Of a stretch of 64,000 nt of DNA, positions 52,461-62,320 are shown one piece after another. The position numbers and the translations under genes were made by a program. The notes beneath the pieces are model-generated. The model saw only the letters and a list, made by a program, of their open reading frames with translations, was not told the origin of the DNA and ran no database searches. The number at the start of each line of letters is the position of its first letter. Positions within the stretch are counted from its first letter, which is position 1. Source of the DNA: Xaviernesmea oryzae (GTDB lineage Bacteria; Pseudomonadota; Alphaproteobacteria; Rhizobiales; Rhizobiaceae); contig NZ_FXAF01000006.1 in assembly GCF_900177415.1 (NCBI RefSeq), positions 520,001 through 584,000 on the forward strand, read 5' to 3'.

Positions 52461-53543
52461 ATGGGCGCCTATATCATCCGCCGTCTCCTGCTGATGATAC
52501 CGACGATCGTCGGCATCATGGCGATCTCCTTCCTCGTCGTGCAGTTCGCGCCGGGCGGCCCGGTGGAACAGGTGATCGCCCAGATCCAAGGGCAGAATGC
52601 CGGCGACCGGCTGTCCGGCGGCGGCGATACCTTCAACCAGGGCGGCGGGGGAGAGGAGTCCCGCTACCGCGGCGCCCAGGGTCTCGATCCCGAGTTCATC
52701 AAGAAGCTCGAACAGCAGTTCGGCTTCGACAAGCCGCCGCTGACGCGTTTTCTCGATATGATGTGGAATTACATCCGCTTCGATTTCGGCGAGAGTTTCT
52801 TCCGCAACACGTCGGTCCTGGATTTGATCATCGACAAGTTGCCGGTTTCGATCTCGCTCGGCTTCTGGATTCTCATCGTATCCTACCTGATCTCCATCCC
52901 TCTCGGCATTCGCAAGGCGGTGAAGGACGGGTCGACCTTCGACGTCTGGACCTCCGGCGTCATCATCATCGGCTACGCCGTTCCGAGCTTCCTTTTCGGC
53001 ATCCTGCTGATCGTGCTCTTCGCCGGCGGCTCCTTCCTCGACTGGTTCCCGCTGCGCGGCCTCGTCTCGGACAATTTCTCCGAACTCTCCTGGTGGGAGA
53101 AGATCGTCGACTATTTCTGGCACCTGACGCTGCCCCTGATCGCGCTGTCGCTTTCTGCTTTCGCGACCACGACCTTGCTGACCAAGAACTCCTTCATCGA
53201 CGAGATCAAGAAACAGTATGTGACGACCGCCCGCGCCAAGGGCCTCAACGAGCGGCAGGTGCTTTACGGCCACGTCTTCCGCAATGCCATGCTGATCGTC
53301 ATCGCCGGTTTTCCGGGCGCCTTCATCTCCGCCTTCTTCACCGGCTCGCTGCTGATCGAGAACATCTTCTCCCTGGATGGGCTGGGAAGGCTCGGCTATC
53401 TCGCGGTCATCAACCGCGACTATCCGATCGTCTTCGGCACGCTTTACATCTTCTCCCTGATGGGCCTCGTCGTCAGCCTCGTCTCGGACCTGATCTACAC
53501 CTGGATCGACCCGCGCATCGACTTCGAGCGGAGGGATGTCTGA
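52461..53543 (+). CDS. yejB: Yej importer permease YejB
   Basis: A 360-residue permease with six transmembrane helices; the first is [21 protein letters not shown] large periplasmic loop (about residues 35-130) contains [17 protein letters not shown]. The EAA motif is [20 protein letters not shown], with [20 protein letters not shown] following. The stop overlaps the yejE ATG by one base (TGATG). It forms the channel together with YejE. Confidence 0.94.
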   Translation: MGAYIIRRLLLMIPTIVGIMAISFLVVQFAPGGPVEQVIAQIQGQNAGDRLSGGGDTFNQGGGGEESRYRGAQGLDPEFIKKLEQQFGFDKPPLTRFLDMMWNYIRFDFGESFFRNTSVLDLIIDKLPVSISLGFWILIVSYLISIPLGIRKAVKDGSTFDVWTSGVIIIGYAVPSFLFGILLIVLFAGGSFLDWFPLRGLVSDNFSELSWWEKIVDYFWHLTLPLIALSLSAFATTTLLTKNSFIDEIKKQYVTTARAKGLNERQVLYGHVFRNAMLIVIAGFPGAFISAFFTGSLLIENIFSLDGLGRLGYLAVINRDYPIVFGTLYIFSLMGLVVSLVSDLIYTWIDPRIDFERRDV

Positions 53544-54691
53544 TGGAGGCTCCCGTTGCAAAGACTGCCGCAGGGATCGCTCCGCCGCAGAAGCGTCCCT
53601 GGATTTCGCCCACCAATCGCCGGCGGCTCGCCAACTTCCGGGCCAACAAGCGGGGTTACTGGTCCTTCTGGATCTTCATGGTCCTCTTCGTGCTCAGCCT
53701 GTTTGCGGAATTCATCGCCAACGACCGGCCGATCGTCGCCTCCTACAAGGGCGAGATCCTCTATCCGGTCTTCGTCGATTACCCCGAGGAGAAGTTCGGC
53801 GGCTTCCTGGCGACCACCGACTACCGCTCGGACTTCATCCAGCAGGAGATCGAGGCGAACGGCTGGATGATCTGGCCGCCGATCCGCTATTCCTACCAGA
53901 CGGTCAATTCCAATATTCCCCATTCGGCACCCACGGAGCCGTTCTGGCTGATGGAGAAGGGGGACCGCTGCAAGGCCTATCCGCAGGGCGACCAGGACCC
54001 GAACTGCATCCTCGGCAACTTGAACTGGCTCGGCACCGACGACCAGGCGCGCGACGTGACCGCCCGGATGATCTACGGCTTCCGCATCTCGGTCCTGTTC
54101 GGCCTCGCGCTGACCATCTGCTCGGCCCTCATCGGCGTCACGGCCGGCGCGATCCAGGGCTATTTCGGCGGTTGGACGGACCTGCTGTTCCAGCGCTTCA
54201 TCGAGATCTGGTCGTCCATGCCGGTGCTCTACATCCTGCTGATCATCGCCTCGATCCTGCCGCCCGGCTTCTTCATCCTGCTCGGCATTCTGCTCTTGTT
54301 CTCCTGGGTCGGTTTCGTGGGCGTCGTGCGCGCGGAATTCCTGCGGGCGCGCAATTTCGAATATGTCCGGGCAGCCCGCGCGCTCGGCGTCGGCAACTGG
54401 ACGATCATGTTCCGCCACCTTCTGCCGAACGCCATGGTCGCGACGCTGACATTCCTGCCGTTCATCCTGTCGGGTTCGATCGCGACGCTGACCTCGCTCG
54501 ACTTCCTCGGGTTCGGCCTGCCGCCGGGCTCGCCGTCGCTGGGGGAAATGATTTCGCAGGGCAAGAACAATCTTCAGGCGCCGTGGCTCGGCTTTACTGC
54601 CTTCTTCACCATGTCGATCATGCTGTCGCTGCTGATCTTCATCGGCGAAGCCGTGCGCGACGCCTTCGACCCCAGAAAGACGTTCGGGTGA
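53543..54691 (+). CDS. yejE: Yej importer permease YejE
   Basis: A 382-residue permease. A proline-rich N terminus precedes the first helix (about 41-58, YWSFWIFMVLFVLSLFAEFI). A long periplasmic loop of about 110 residues follows, then the DPP-type permease core with EAA motif VRAARALGVGNWTIMFRHLL and GFGLPPGSPSLGEMI. The ATG overlaps the yejB stop. It is followed not by yejF but by a toxin-antitoxin pair of about 0.8 kb. Confidence 0.94.
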   Translation: MEAPVAKTAAGIAPPQKRPWISPTNRRRLANFRANKRGYWSFWIFMVLFVLSLFAEFIANDRPIVASYKGEILYPVFVDYPEEKFGGFLATTDYRSDFIQQEIEANGWMIWPPIRYSYQTVNSNIPHSAPTEPFWLMEKGDRCKAYPQGDQDPNCILGNLNWLGTDDQARDVTARMIYGFRISVLFGLALTICSALIGVTAGAIQGYFGGWTDLLFQRFIEIWSSMPVLYILLIIASILPPGFFILLGILLLFSWVGFVGVVRAEFLRARNFEYVRAARALGVGNWTIMFRHLLPNAMVATLTFLPFILSGSIATLTSLDFLGFGLPPGSPSLGEMISQGKNNLQAPWLGFTAFFTMSIMLSLLIFIGEAVRDAFDPRKTFG

Positions 54692-54755
54692 GCAAAGGTC
54701 GTATTCCGGCAGGATTTGCGCTAGACTAGCGAGAGAGCCAAGCGAGCATCGCGTC

Positions 54756-55049
54756 ATGAACAAAATCGTCAGAGAGCATTATCCGGTTGCCAACCTTCCC
54801 GAGGATTTGCGGGAGGGATTGGAGAAGGATGCGACGGTTAGGGTGGTTATTGAAGAGCAGCCGCCGGAGCAAGCCCGACCATCTGGCTTCCTGGAGTCTG
54901 AATACATTGCCTCTCTCCCGAAGACTCCTTTGACGAGAGAAGAGCTGAGGAAGATGATCCAGCGCATCAGGGCACAGGATAGACCATCGGTGTCTACGGA
55001 AGAGGCTGTTGCCCGCATTCGCGAATTGCGGGACGAATGGGATTATTGA
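54756..55049 (+). CDS. Putative antitoxin partner of the PIN toxin
   Basis: A 97-residue acidic protein, MNKIVREHYPVANLPEDLRE onward, with the helical C-terminal half TREELRKMIQRIRAQDRP to RIRELRDEWDY. The start resembles the short N-terminal DNA-binding strand of antitoxins partnered with PIN toxins, and the end would fold over the toxin. The identification rests mainly on its stop overlapping the PIN gene start (TGATG). Its codon use is more AT-rich than the yej genes around it, which points to acquisition. It has only a weak ribosome binding site. Confidence 0.7.
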   Translation: MNKIVREHYPVANLPEDLREGLEKDATVRVVIEEQPPEQARPSGFLESEYIASLPKTPLTREELRKMIQRIRAQDRPSVSTEEAVARIRELRDEWDY

Positions 55050-55525
55050 TGGCGAGCATCGATCGTATCTACCTTGATACGAATGTCTTCGTTCTGGCGT
55101 TCGAAAGAAAGGATAGGTCCGGGGCTATTTTGTCGGATCTGTTCTTTAATGTTGAAAAGGGCTCGATGCCTCTCTTCGTGACGAGCGAGTTGACCCTCTC
55201 CGAGCTCCTTGTCATCCCCTATAGAAATGGCGATGCGGAGCTTATCGAAGCCTATGCGGTATTGCTTCAGAATGATGACTGGCTGGAAGTCGTGCCGGTC
55301 AAGCGGCCCGTTCTGATTCAGGCAGCGATGTTGAGGTCCCATCGGAAAGGCCTAAAACTGCCAGACGCCATCCACCTTTCCTCGGCATCCGGCGCCGGAT
55401 GCTCACATTTTTTGACTGCAGATATGGGTATCAACGTCCAGGTTGCCGAACAGGAAGGGCCTCTCACCGTCCTTCGTCCGGACGAGCCGACACTCACCTC
55501 TCTCATCGAAAGCCTTGCCCGATGA
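55049..55525 (+). CDS. PIN-domain toxin (VapC-like ribonuclease)
   Basis: A 158-residue PIN-domain protein. The four acidic residues of the metal site are all present: Asp10 (RIYLDTNVFVLAFE), Glu52 (LTLSELLV), Asp106 (LPDAIHLSSA) and Asp125 (FLTADMGI). PIN toxins of type II systems cut tRNA or rRNA; the target here is unknown. The start overlaps the antitoxin stop and the stop overlaps the yejF ATG (ATGA at 55522-55525). Expression of the transporter ATPase is therefore probably coupled to toxin translation. Confidence 0.85.
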   Translation: MASIDRIYLDTNVFVLAFERKDRSGAILSDLFFNVEKGSMPLFVTSELTLSELLVIPYRNGDAELIEAYAVLLQNDDWLEVVPVKRPVLIQAAMLRSHRKGLKLPDAIHLSSASGAGCSHFLTADMGINVQVAEQEGPLTVLRPDEPTLTSLIESLAR

Positions 55526-57150
55526 CTGAACCGCTACTTTCCATCCGTGATCTGTCCGTCGCCTTTCACCAGGGCGGGGACACGTCGCTTGCGGTCGACA
55601 AGGTCTCTTTCGACATCCTTCCGGGCGAGGTGATGGCGCTGGTCGGTGAATCCGGCTCGGGCAAGTCGGTGACGGCCAATTCCATCCTGAAGCTGCTGCC
55701 CTATCCCTCCGCCAGCCATCCCTCGGGCGAAATCGTCTTCGACGGCAAGGACCTGCTGAAGGCTTCCGAGCCGGAGTTGCGCCGCGTGCGCGGCGACGAC
55801 ATCACCATGATCTTCCAGGAGCCGATGACTTCGCTCAATCCGCTCCACACGATCGAGAAACAGGTCGGCGAGATCCTCGAGCTGCACCACGGCATCACCG
55901 GCCAGACGGCCCGCATCCGCATTCTGGAACTGTTGAACCAGGTCGGCATCCGCGAGCCGGAAAAGCGGCTGAAAGCCTATCCGCACGAGCTTTCCGGCGG
56001 GCAGCGCCAGCGCGTCATGATCGCCATGGCGCTCGCCAACCGCCCTAAGCTCCTGATCGCGGACGAGCCGACGACGGCGCTCGACGTCACCGTCCAGGCG
56101 CAGATCCTCGATCTCCTGCGCGGCCTGAAGGGCGAGCACGGCATGTCCATGCTGTTCATCACCCATGACCTCGGCATCGTCCGCAAGTTCGCCGACCGCG
56201 TGTGCGTCATGACCAAGGGCAAGATCGTCGAGACCGGCACGGTCGAGGATGTCTTCACCAATCCGCAGCATGCCTATACCAGGCATCTGCTTTCTTCCGA
56301 ACCGCGCGGCGAGCCGCCGCCGCTCGATCCTTCCAAGCCCGTTGTAATGGAAGGCAAGGAGATCCGCGTCTGGTTTCCGATAAAGAGCGGCCTTCTCCGC
56401 AAGGTCGTCGATCACGTGAAGGCCGTGGACGGCGTCGATCTGACGCTGCGCGCCGGCGAGACGCTGGGCGTCGTCGGCGAATCCGGATCGGGCAAGACGA
56501 CGCTCGGGCTGGCGCTCGCCCGCCTCATCTCGTCGCAAGGCCGCATCGCCTTCATCGGCAACGAGATCGACAAGTTCTCCTTCAAGGAGATGCGGCCGTT
56601 CCGCGACCGGCTGCAGGTCGTCTTTCAGGATCCCTACGGCTCGCTCAGCCCCCGCATGTCGGTGGGTGAAATCGTCGCGGAAGGACTGAAGGTCCATGAA
56701 GGCGCGCTTTCCGCCGATGAACGCGACGAGCGCGTCGCCTGGGCGCTGGCGGAAGTCGGCCTCGATCCGGCGACCCGCTGGCGCTATCCGCACGAATTTT
56801 CCGGCGGCCAGCGGCAGCGCATCGCGATCGCCCGCGCCATGGTGCTGAAGCCGCGCTTCGTCATGCTCGACGAGCCGACCTCGGCGCTCGACATGACCGT
56901 GCAGGCGCAGGTGGTCGATCTGCTGCGCGACCTGCAGAAGAAGCACGATCTCGCCTATCTCTTCATCAGCCACGACCTCAAGGTGGTGAAGGCGCTTGCC
57001 AATCACGTCATCGTCATGCGGCTCGGCAAGGTGGTGGAGGAAGGCCCGTCGGAGCAGATTTTCCGGGCGCCGAAGGAAGATTATACCCGCGCGCTGATGG
57101 CCGCCGCCTTCAATATGGAAGCGGTCGAAACCGCGGCCATCAGCCAGTAA
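55522..57150 (+). CDS. yejF: Yej importer ATP-binding protein (double ABC domain)
   Basis: A 542-residue protein with two ABC ATPase domains in tandem. The first, at about 5-265, has Walker [13 protein letters not shown], signature [15 protein letters not shown] and Walker [12 protein letters not shown]. The second, at about 280-530, has Walker [13 protein letters not shown], signature [15 protein letters not shown] and Walker [12 protein letters not shown]. This fused arrangement is characteristic of YejF. The ATG at 55522 overlaps the PIN toxin stop. It powers import through YejB/YejE. Confidence 0.95.
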   Translation: MTEPLLSIRDLSVAFHQGGDTSLAVDKVSFDILPGEVMALVGESGSGKSVTANSILKLLPYPSASHPSGEIVFDGKDLLKASEPELRRVRGDDITMIFQEPMTSLNPLHTIEKQVGEILELHHGITGQTARIRILELLNQVGIREPEKRLKAYPHELSGGQRQRVMIAMALANRPKLLIADEPTTALDVTVQAQILDLLRGLKGEHGMSMLFITHDLGIVRKFADRVCVMTKGKIVETGTVEDVFTNPQHAYTRHLLSSEPRGEPPPLDPSKPVVMEGKEIRVWFPIKSGLLRKVVDHVKAVDGVDLTLRAGETLGVVGESGSGKTTLGLALARLISSQGRIAFIGNEIDKFSFKEMRPFRDRLQVVFQDPYGSLSPRMSVGEIVAEGLKVHEGALSADERDERVAWALAEVGLDPATRWRYPHEFSGGQRQRIAIARAMVLKPRFVMLDEPTSALDMTVQAQVVDLLRDLQKKHDLAYLFISHDLKVVKALANHVIVMRLGKVVEEGPSEQIFRAPKEDYTRALMAAAFNMEAVETAAISQ

Positions 57151-57196
57151 TCGTCAAAGATCAGTCACTGAAGGCCCAATCACTGAAGGTAGGTTC

Positions 57197-58147
57197 ATGT
57201 CTGCAAAAAACACGGTGGTCGTCGATCTCAAGTTCGAACGCCGCGAGGTGGATGCCGCGCTCGTCGACGCTTTTGCGGGGCGGACCGTGCTGCGCGCCTC
57301 CGATCCGGATGTCGATCTTTCGGAAGCGCGCTACGCCGTCATCTGGAAGCCTGAGCCGGACCTCTTCCAGCGGGCGCCGAAGCTGGAAGTGCTGTTTTCG
57401 GGTGGTGCGGGCGTCGATCATATCCTCGCCATGCCCGGCCTGCCGGATATCCCGGTCGTCCGTTTCGTGGACGAGAGCCTGACGACCCGCATGAGCGAAT
57501 GGGTGGTCCTGCAGGCTCTCAGCCACTTGCGGCAGGTGCCGGCCTATCTGAAGCAGCAGCGCCAGCGTCAATGGCGGGAGCTTTCGCAGCCGGAGGCGAA
57601 GGAGCTCACCGTCGGCGTCATGGGCCTCGGCGTCCTCGGCCTGGATTCGGTCAGAAAACTCAAGGTCATGGGCTTCGACGTCGTCGGCTGGTCGCGCAGC
57701 AGGAAGACGATCGAAGGTATCGAGACCTTCGATTCCGGCGGGTTGGATGCCTTCCTGGGCAGGACCGATATTCTGGTCGGCCTGCTGCCGTTGACGCCGG
57801 ATACGCGCGGCATCTTCGATGCCTCTCTGTTTTCCAGGCTGCGCCAGGGCGGCGCGCTCGGCAAGCCGGTCTTCATCAATGCCGGCCGCGGCGGCAGCCA
57901 GGTGGAGGCCGATCTCGTCGCGGCGCTGGAAAACGGCATTCTCGGCGGTGCCTTGCTCGATGTCTTCGAAAAGGAGCCGCTGCCGGCGGACAGCCCGCTC
58001 TGGGCGATGGAGAATGTCATCGTCACGCCGCATGCCGCTTCGGCTTCCGACGTGCGGGCATTGTTCCGCAATGCCGAGGCGCAGATGGACCGCTACGAGG
58101 CGGGCGAGCCGCTTCAGCACCTGGTGGACCGCAAGACCGGTTACTGA
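57197..58147 (+). CDS. Glyoxylate/hydroxypyruvate reductase, GhrA-like
   Basis: A 316-residue D-2-hydroxyacid dehydrogenase of the GhrA branch. The Rossmann motif is GVMGLGVLGLDSVRKLKVMG (about residues 138-157). The catalytic Arg lies in NAGRGGSQVEADL, Glu in DVFEKEPLPAD and His in VTPHAASASD. Proteins of this group reduce glyoxylate and hydroxypyruvate with NADPH. It follows yejF by 46 bases on the same strand and may be cotranscribed. A second hydroxyacid dehydrogenase of another subgroup is at 6321. Confidence 0.9.
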   Translation: MSAKNTVVVDLKFERREVDAALVDAFAGRTVLRASDPDVDLSEARYAVIWKPEPDLFQRAPKLEVLFSGGAGVDHILAMPGLPDIPVVRFVDESLTTRMSEWVVLQALSHLRQVPAYLKQQRQRQWRELSQPEAKELTVGVMGLGVLGLDSVRKLKVMGFDVVGWSRSRKTIEGIETFDSGGLDAFLGRTDILVGLLPLTPDTRGIFDASLFSRLRQGGALGKPVFINAGRGGSQVEADLVAALENGILGGALLDVFEKEPLPADSPLWAMENVIVTPHAASASDVRALFRNAEAQMDRYEAGEPLQHLVDRKTGY

Positions 58148-58227
58148 GCCTGCCGGAACATTCGTTTCCCTGAGATCGTTTCCTGTGCATGAGCCGGCGT
58201 ATTCCGGCCTTCACAAGGAGCGAAATC

Positions 58228-58566
58228 ATGAATACCCGTTTCGATCCCAAGGACGCCGGAAACCGTGATCCGAACAGGACCGGCTCGCCGGCCGAGGAGC
58301 CGATGAGCGCCACCGAGGCGCGGCAGGGACGCTGGGGCATGCCGGTGCTGATGGTGCTGGTTGCCGGGCTCATCCTCGCCATGCTCGCCTGGGGCGGCGC
58401 CGAATGGTGGGGTGAGGCCACCGCGCCGCCGGCCGAGCAGACCGCGACGCCGCCCGCGGGCAGCACGACGCCTCAAAATCCTAACGCAGCGCCGAGCGCC
58501 GATCCCGCAACGCCTCCGGCTCCCACGCCGCCCGCAACGGGCGCGCCGGCCAACAACAACCCGTGA
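58228..58566 (+). CDS. Small single-pass membrane protein with Pro/Thr-rich tail
   Basis: A 112-residue protein. An N-terminal polar stretch of about 35 residues precedes one transmembrane helix (about 37-58, WGMPVLMVLVAGLILAMLAW). A low-complexity Ala/Pro/Thr/Asn tail follows, probably in the periplasm. AAGGAG lies about 8 bases upstream of the ATG. No family is recognised; similar short proteins are common in rhizobia. Confidence 0.7.
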   Translation: MNTRFDPKDAGNRDPNRTGSPAEEPMSATEARQGRWGMPVLMVLVAGLILAMLAWGGAEWWGEATAPPAEQTATPPAGSTTPQNPNAAPSADPATPPAPTPPATGAPANNNP

Positions 58567-58731
58567 GCCCGTGACTTGGGTGTCCTCCGGCCGCGATCCA
58601 CCGCGGCCGAATTGCGGCTGGACTTCATCCGGTTTTTTTTCGATAAAACTGCCCGGAGGTTGAGCAGCCGTTGCCTCCAGCGCATCTCAGTCGGCGGAGC
58701 CGGTCCTTGAAGGATCGGGGCAGGGGCAGGC

Positions 58732-60036
58732 ATGACCAAGACCGATATCGCAACCAGGGTCTACAACCACACCTGGAAGCTTGACCCGATCATTCGCAGC
58801 CTGATCGATACGGACTTCTACAAGCTCCTGATGCTGCAGATGATCTGGAAGCTCTATCCGGATGTCGACGCGACCTTTTCGCTGATCAACCGGACGACCA
58901 GTGTGAAGCTGGCCGAGGAGATCGACGAGGGAGCGCTGCGCGAACAGCTCGATCATGCCCGCACGGTCGGCCTTTCCAAGAAGGAGATGATCTGGCTCGC
59001 AGGTAACACCTTCTACGGCCGCAAGCAGATCTTCGAGCCGGAATTCCTGAACTGGCTCTCCACCTACAAGCTGCCGGAATACGAGCTCTCCACGCGGGAC
59101 GGCCAGTACGAGCTTACCTTCCACGGCAAGTGGACCGACACGACCATGTGGGAAATCCCCGCACTCGCCATCATCAACGAGCTGCGTTCGCGGTCTGCCA
59201 TGCGTTCGCTCGGCTACTTCACGCTCGACGTCCTTTATGCCCGCGCCAAGGCGAAGATGTGGGAAAAGGTCGAGCGGCTGCGCATGCTGCCGGGCCTGCG
59301 CATCTCCGACTTCGGCACCCGCCGCCGCCACAGCTTCCTCTGGCAGCGCTGGTGCGTCGAGGCGCTGAAGGAGGGTATCGGCCCGGCCTTCACGGGCACC
59401 AGCAACGTGCTGCTCGCCATGGATTCCGATCTCGAAGCGGTCGGGACCAACGCGCATGAACTGCCGATGGTCGCCGCGGCTCTCGCTCAGACGGACGAGG
59501 AGCTGCGCAATGCCCCCTACCAGGTTCTGAAGGACTGGAACCGTCTCTATCACGGCAACCTGCTGATCGTGCTGCCGGATGCCTTCGGCACAGCCGCTTT
59601 CCTGCGTGACGCGCCGGATTGGGTGGCCGACTGGACCGGTTTCCGTCCGGACAGCGCGCCGCCCATCGAGGGCGGCGAGAAGATCATCGCCTGGTGGAAG
59701 AAGATGGGCCGCGACCCGAAGAGCAAGCTCCTGATCTTCTCCGACGGGCTGGATGTCGATGCGATCATCGACACCTACAAGCATTTCGAAGGGCGGGTGC
59801 GTATGAGCTTCGGCTGGGGCACCAATCTTACCAACGATTTCGCCGGCTGCGCGCCCCGCGAGATCGCAGGCCTCATGCCCATTTCCATCGTCTGCAAGGT
59901 GAGCGAAGCGAACGGCCGCCCGGCCGTGAAACTCTCCGACAATCCGCGCAAGGCGACCGGCGATCCCGCCGAGGTGGAGCGTTACCTGAAATTCTTCGGC
60001 CAGGAAGACCGGATCGACCAGGCGGTGTTCGTCTGA
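58732..60036 (+). CDS. pncB: Nicotinate phosphoribosyltransferase
   Basis: A 434-residue enzyme of the NAD salvage pathway, joining nicotinate to PRPP with ATP-driven phosphorylation of an active-site histidine. That residue is probably His200 in FGTRRRHSF (motif at about 194-202). Other family segments are [16 protein letters not shown] near the N terminus, GTSNV, and [18 protein letters not shown] followed by [10 protein letters not shown]. Length fits the bacterial PncB1 type. It is convergent with the glycine-zipper gene. Confidence 0.96.
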   Translation: MTKTDIATRVYNHTWKLDPIIRSLIDTDFYKLLMLQMIWKLYPDVDATFSLINRTTSVKLAEEIDEGALREQLDHARTVGLSKKEMIWLAGNTFYGRKQIFEPEFLNWLSTYKLPEYELSTRDGQYELTFHGKWTDTTMWEIPALAIINELRSRSAMRSLGYFTLDVLYARAKAKMWEKVERLRMLPGLRISDFGTRRRHSFLWQRWCVEALKEGIGPAFTGTSNVLLAMDSDLEAVGTNAHELPMVAAALAQTDEELRNAPYQVLKDWNRLYHGNLLIVLPDAFGTAAFLRDAPDWVADWTGFRPDSAPPIEGGEKIIAWWKKMGRDPKSKLLIFSDGLDVDAIIDTYKHFEGRVRMSFGWGTNLTNDFAGCAPREIAGLMPISIVCKVSEANGRPAVKLSDNPRKATGDPAEVERYLKFFGQEDRIDQAVFV

Positions 60037-60047
60037 TCCGGTGAAAA

Positions 60048-60085
60048 CGAAATCAGGCCTCGCAGGGATATCTGCGAGGCCTGAT
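60048..60085 (-). terminator. Intrinsic terminator for the glycine-zipper gene
   Basis: Arms ATCAGGCCTCGCAG (60052-60065) and CTGCGAGGCCTGAT (60072-60085) form a 14-bp stem with a six-base centre. Read on the minus strand it is followed by TTCGTTTTC. It lies 16 bases after pncB and 20 bases after the end of the convergent gene, and may serve both directions. Confidence 0.75.
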
Positions 60086-60104
60086 CTCCGTCGATCGGCT
60101 GGCC

Positions 60105-60500
60105 TTACTGGATGACCTGGACAACGGTATGGGTCTGCGGATCGACGATCACGCGCTGATCGTTGACCACGGTATAGGCATATTTCGGATTGCTCGGAAC
60201 CGGCGTCACCACGACGCTCTGCGGGATCGGCTTTCCGACGGCAATCGGCTGCTCTACCGTGACCGAGGTCGAAGCCGGTTGCTGCTCGACATAGGTGACG
60301 ACCTCCCGCGGCGGCGGGTCGAGTGCCGTACCTGCGATCGCACCGGCAACGCCCCCGACTGCCGCGCCGACAGGACCGCCGACGATCGCACCGGTGACGG
60401 CACCGCCCGCAGCACCGTTGACCGTGCCTTGCTGTGCGCCGGCCTGGGTGACAAATCCGGCGGCGAGAATGGCGAGGGAAGTAACAATGATCTTTTTCAT
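60105..60500 (-). CDS. Exported glycine-zipper protein with DUF1236-like C terminus
   Basis: A 131-residue protein: signal peptide of about 22 residues (ending TQAGAQ), a glycine-zipper stretch at about 29-60 (GAAGGAVTGAIVGGPVGAAV) that may pack into or against a membrane, and a C-terminal module (about 70-131) like DUF1236 with the repeated pattern PIPQSVVV and YAYTVVNDQRVIVDPQTH. Function is unknown. GGAG precedes the ATG. A terminator follows. Confidence 0.8.
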   Translation of the reverse strand: MKKIIVTSLAILAAGFVTQAGAQQGTVNGAAGGAVTGAIVGGPVGAAVGGVAGAIAGTALDPPPREVVTYVEQQPASTSVTVEQPIAVGKPIPQSVVVTPVPSNPKYAYTVVNDQRVIVDPQTHTVVQVIQ

Positions 60501-60662
60501 GGGGTTCTCCGTTCGTTGAACTTCCGAATGGATAACCCTTCAATTTTTGGCTTGTTCCCCCCGGCCGCTCACCTTTCGTGAGCGGGTGAAATCTTGGGAG
60601 AGGGCGCGTTTCACAGCGTAGAAAGCAATGAAACCTGCGACTTTGTCCGAAAATCCGACGAT

Positions 60663-61217
60663 TCAATCCCGCCCTATGCGGGGCGTGAGGAAGCCCGTCT
60701 TGCGTTTGTACTGCCGGTATTCGTCGGCCAGTTGCGAGGCCTCGAAATTGCGCTCTTCCATTCTCGCGGCGGCCACGTAGAGGATCGCGAAGAAGATCAC
60801 CGGAAATGGCGACCAGATAGACCAGCAGGCAACCGCCCATCCGGTCCAGAACATCAGATAGGAGCTGTAGAAGGGATGGCGGAGATAGCGATAGGGGCCT
60901 TCCGAGACGATGCCGTGCGGCAGGGCGGGGTCGAAGGCGAAGCGCAATCTCGCCCGGCGTGAAGCCCAGATCGCCCACCAGAAGAGCGCGGCAGCGGCGA
61001 TCTCCAGGATGAGGCCGATGACCTGCGCCCAGAGCACCTGCGGCTGTGTCCAGCTCAGATAGAGGAAAAGCACTGCGGTCAGGATCACGCCAGCGGAGAC
61101 GAGCCGGGCCTTCCAGGTCATGCCGGCGGACGTGAAGTGGTTCTTGAGCGACCAGGTATAGAAGCCGATGATCGTGAGACTGGTAATCGTGATGACGGCA
61201 TCGAATATGGTTTGCAT
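60663..61217 (-). CDS. Isoprenylcysteine carboxylmethyltransferase-like membrane protein
   Basis: A 184-residue protein with about five hydrophobic segments. The SAM-binding part of the ICMT/PEMT-type family is seen as GIVSEGPYRYLRHPFYSSYL (about 104-123) and RMEERNFEASQLADEY near the C terminus. In bacteria such proteins methylate unknown acceptors, sometimes lipids; no isoprenylated proteins are expected here. It is divergent from the alpha/beta hydrolase gene. Confidence 0.82.
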   Translation of the reverse strand: MQTIFDAVITITSLTIIGFYTWSLKNHFTSAGMTWKARLVSAGVILTAVLFLYLSWTQPQVLWAQVIGLILEIAAAALFWWAIWASRRARLRFAFDPALPHGIVSEGPYRYLRHPFYSSYLMFWTGWAVACWSIWSPFPVIFFAILYVAAARMEERNFEASQLADEYRQYKRKTGFLTPRIGRD

Positions 61218-61373
61218 ATAGATTTATCCCCGCAGCCCGCCGGAAGCTAACGGTCCATTCATTCTGTTGCAAGGCGGAATGGCGCGTCTTTCCGGTGCTT
61301 AAGGGTTTCTTTGCGAAAGAAGCACAGGCTGCCGCAAACAACAGCCGATGACGGCGGGCGGCAGCGTGAAGCA

Positions 61374-62222
61374 ATGGAACGTAGAATAGATACCCGGCAC
61401 GGGCGCATCCATGTAAGCGATACGGAAGGCAAGGGCCTGCCGTTGCTGCTCCTGCATGGCTCCTCAACCTCCCGTCACGTTTTCGCGCGGCAATACCATC
61501 CGAGCCTTCTGGAGAAGGCGCGTATCCTGGCGCTGGACCTGCCGGGGCATGGCGAATCCGACGATGCGCGGGATCCCGATCGCGTCTACACCCTGACCGG
61601 TCTCGTCGATGCCGTGGAGGAGGTTCTCGCCAATCTCGGCATCCGCCGTCTCGTCGTGCTCGGCTGGTCGCTCGGCGGCCATCTTGCGATCGAGATGATG
61701 GCCCGCAGCCATTCGGTCGAGGGGATCCTGATCGCCGGTACGCCGCCGGTCGCTCCCGGCCTGATCGGCATGCTGCGGGGGTTTCATCCCTCCTTCGACC
61801 TCATGCTCGCCTCGAAGCCCAACTGGTCGGAGCGGGACGTGGATCGCTTCGAAGGAGCCTGTTTCGGCCACGCCGCCACGCCGGATATCCGCAAAGGGAT
61901 CGTCCGCGCGGACGGCCGGCTGCGGGCGGTGGTCTCCCGAAGCCTGATGCACGGCGACGGCCACAACCAGCGCCGCGTCGTGCTGGAAGCCGGCGTCCCG
62001 GTGTTCCTGGTCAACGGTGCGGACGATCCGTTCATCCGCCAGAGCTATATGGCCGGTTTCGAGGATCATGCCCGCGACCGTCATGTCGACGTGATCGAAG
62101 GCGCCGGCCATGCGTCGTTTCTCGAAAGGCCCGAACCTTTCAACGCGATCTTGGAGCGTTTCCTCGATACGGTCGCCGCAAGACGCGCCATGCGCGCACC
62201 GCGCGTGGCGTCGTCCTTCTGA
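61374..62222 (+). CDS. Alpha/beta-hydrolase-fold protein
   Basis: A 282-residue hydrolase. The nucleophile elbow is GWSLGG (Ser at about 98), the acid is Asp in NGADDPF and the base His is in GAGHASFLERPE. LLLLHGSSTSRHVF forms the oxyanion hole region. Substrate unknown; members include esterases, haloperoxidases and lactonases. I start at the ATG at 61374 (GTGAAG about 5 bases upstream); an upstream in-frame ATG would add 21 residues of no similarity. Confidence 0.87.
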   Translation: MERRIDTRHGRIHVSDTEGKGLPLLLLHGSSTSRHVFARQYHPSLLEKARILALDLPGHGESDDARDPDRVYTLTGLVDAVEEVLANLGIRRLVVLGWSLGGHLAIEMMARSHSVEGILIAGTPPVAPGLIGMLRGFHPSFDLMLASKPNWSERDVDRFEGACFGHAATPDIRKGIVRADGRLRAVVSRSLMHGDGHNQRRVVLEAGVPVFLVNGADDPFIRQSYMAGFEDHARDRHVDVIEGAGHASFLERPEPFNAILERFLDTVAARRAMRAPRVASSF

Positions 62223-62320
62223 GGCGTCGCGATCAAAAAAGCGGCATCGCAGCAGCGGTTCCCATTGCCAAGAGGCGGCGGGAATCTATTTGCCTCCTTA
62301 GACCCGGGAGGATTTTTGCC

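Noticed and set aside
58687..61467. A 926-codon minus-strand open frame opposite pncB and neighbours
   Set aside because: It crosses three supported genes and their terminator; it is a GC-driven shadow.
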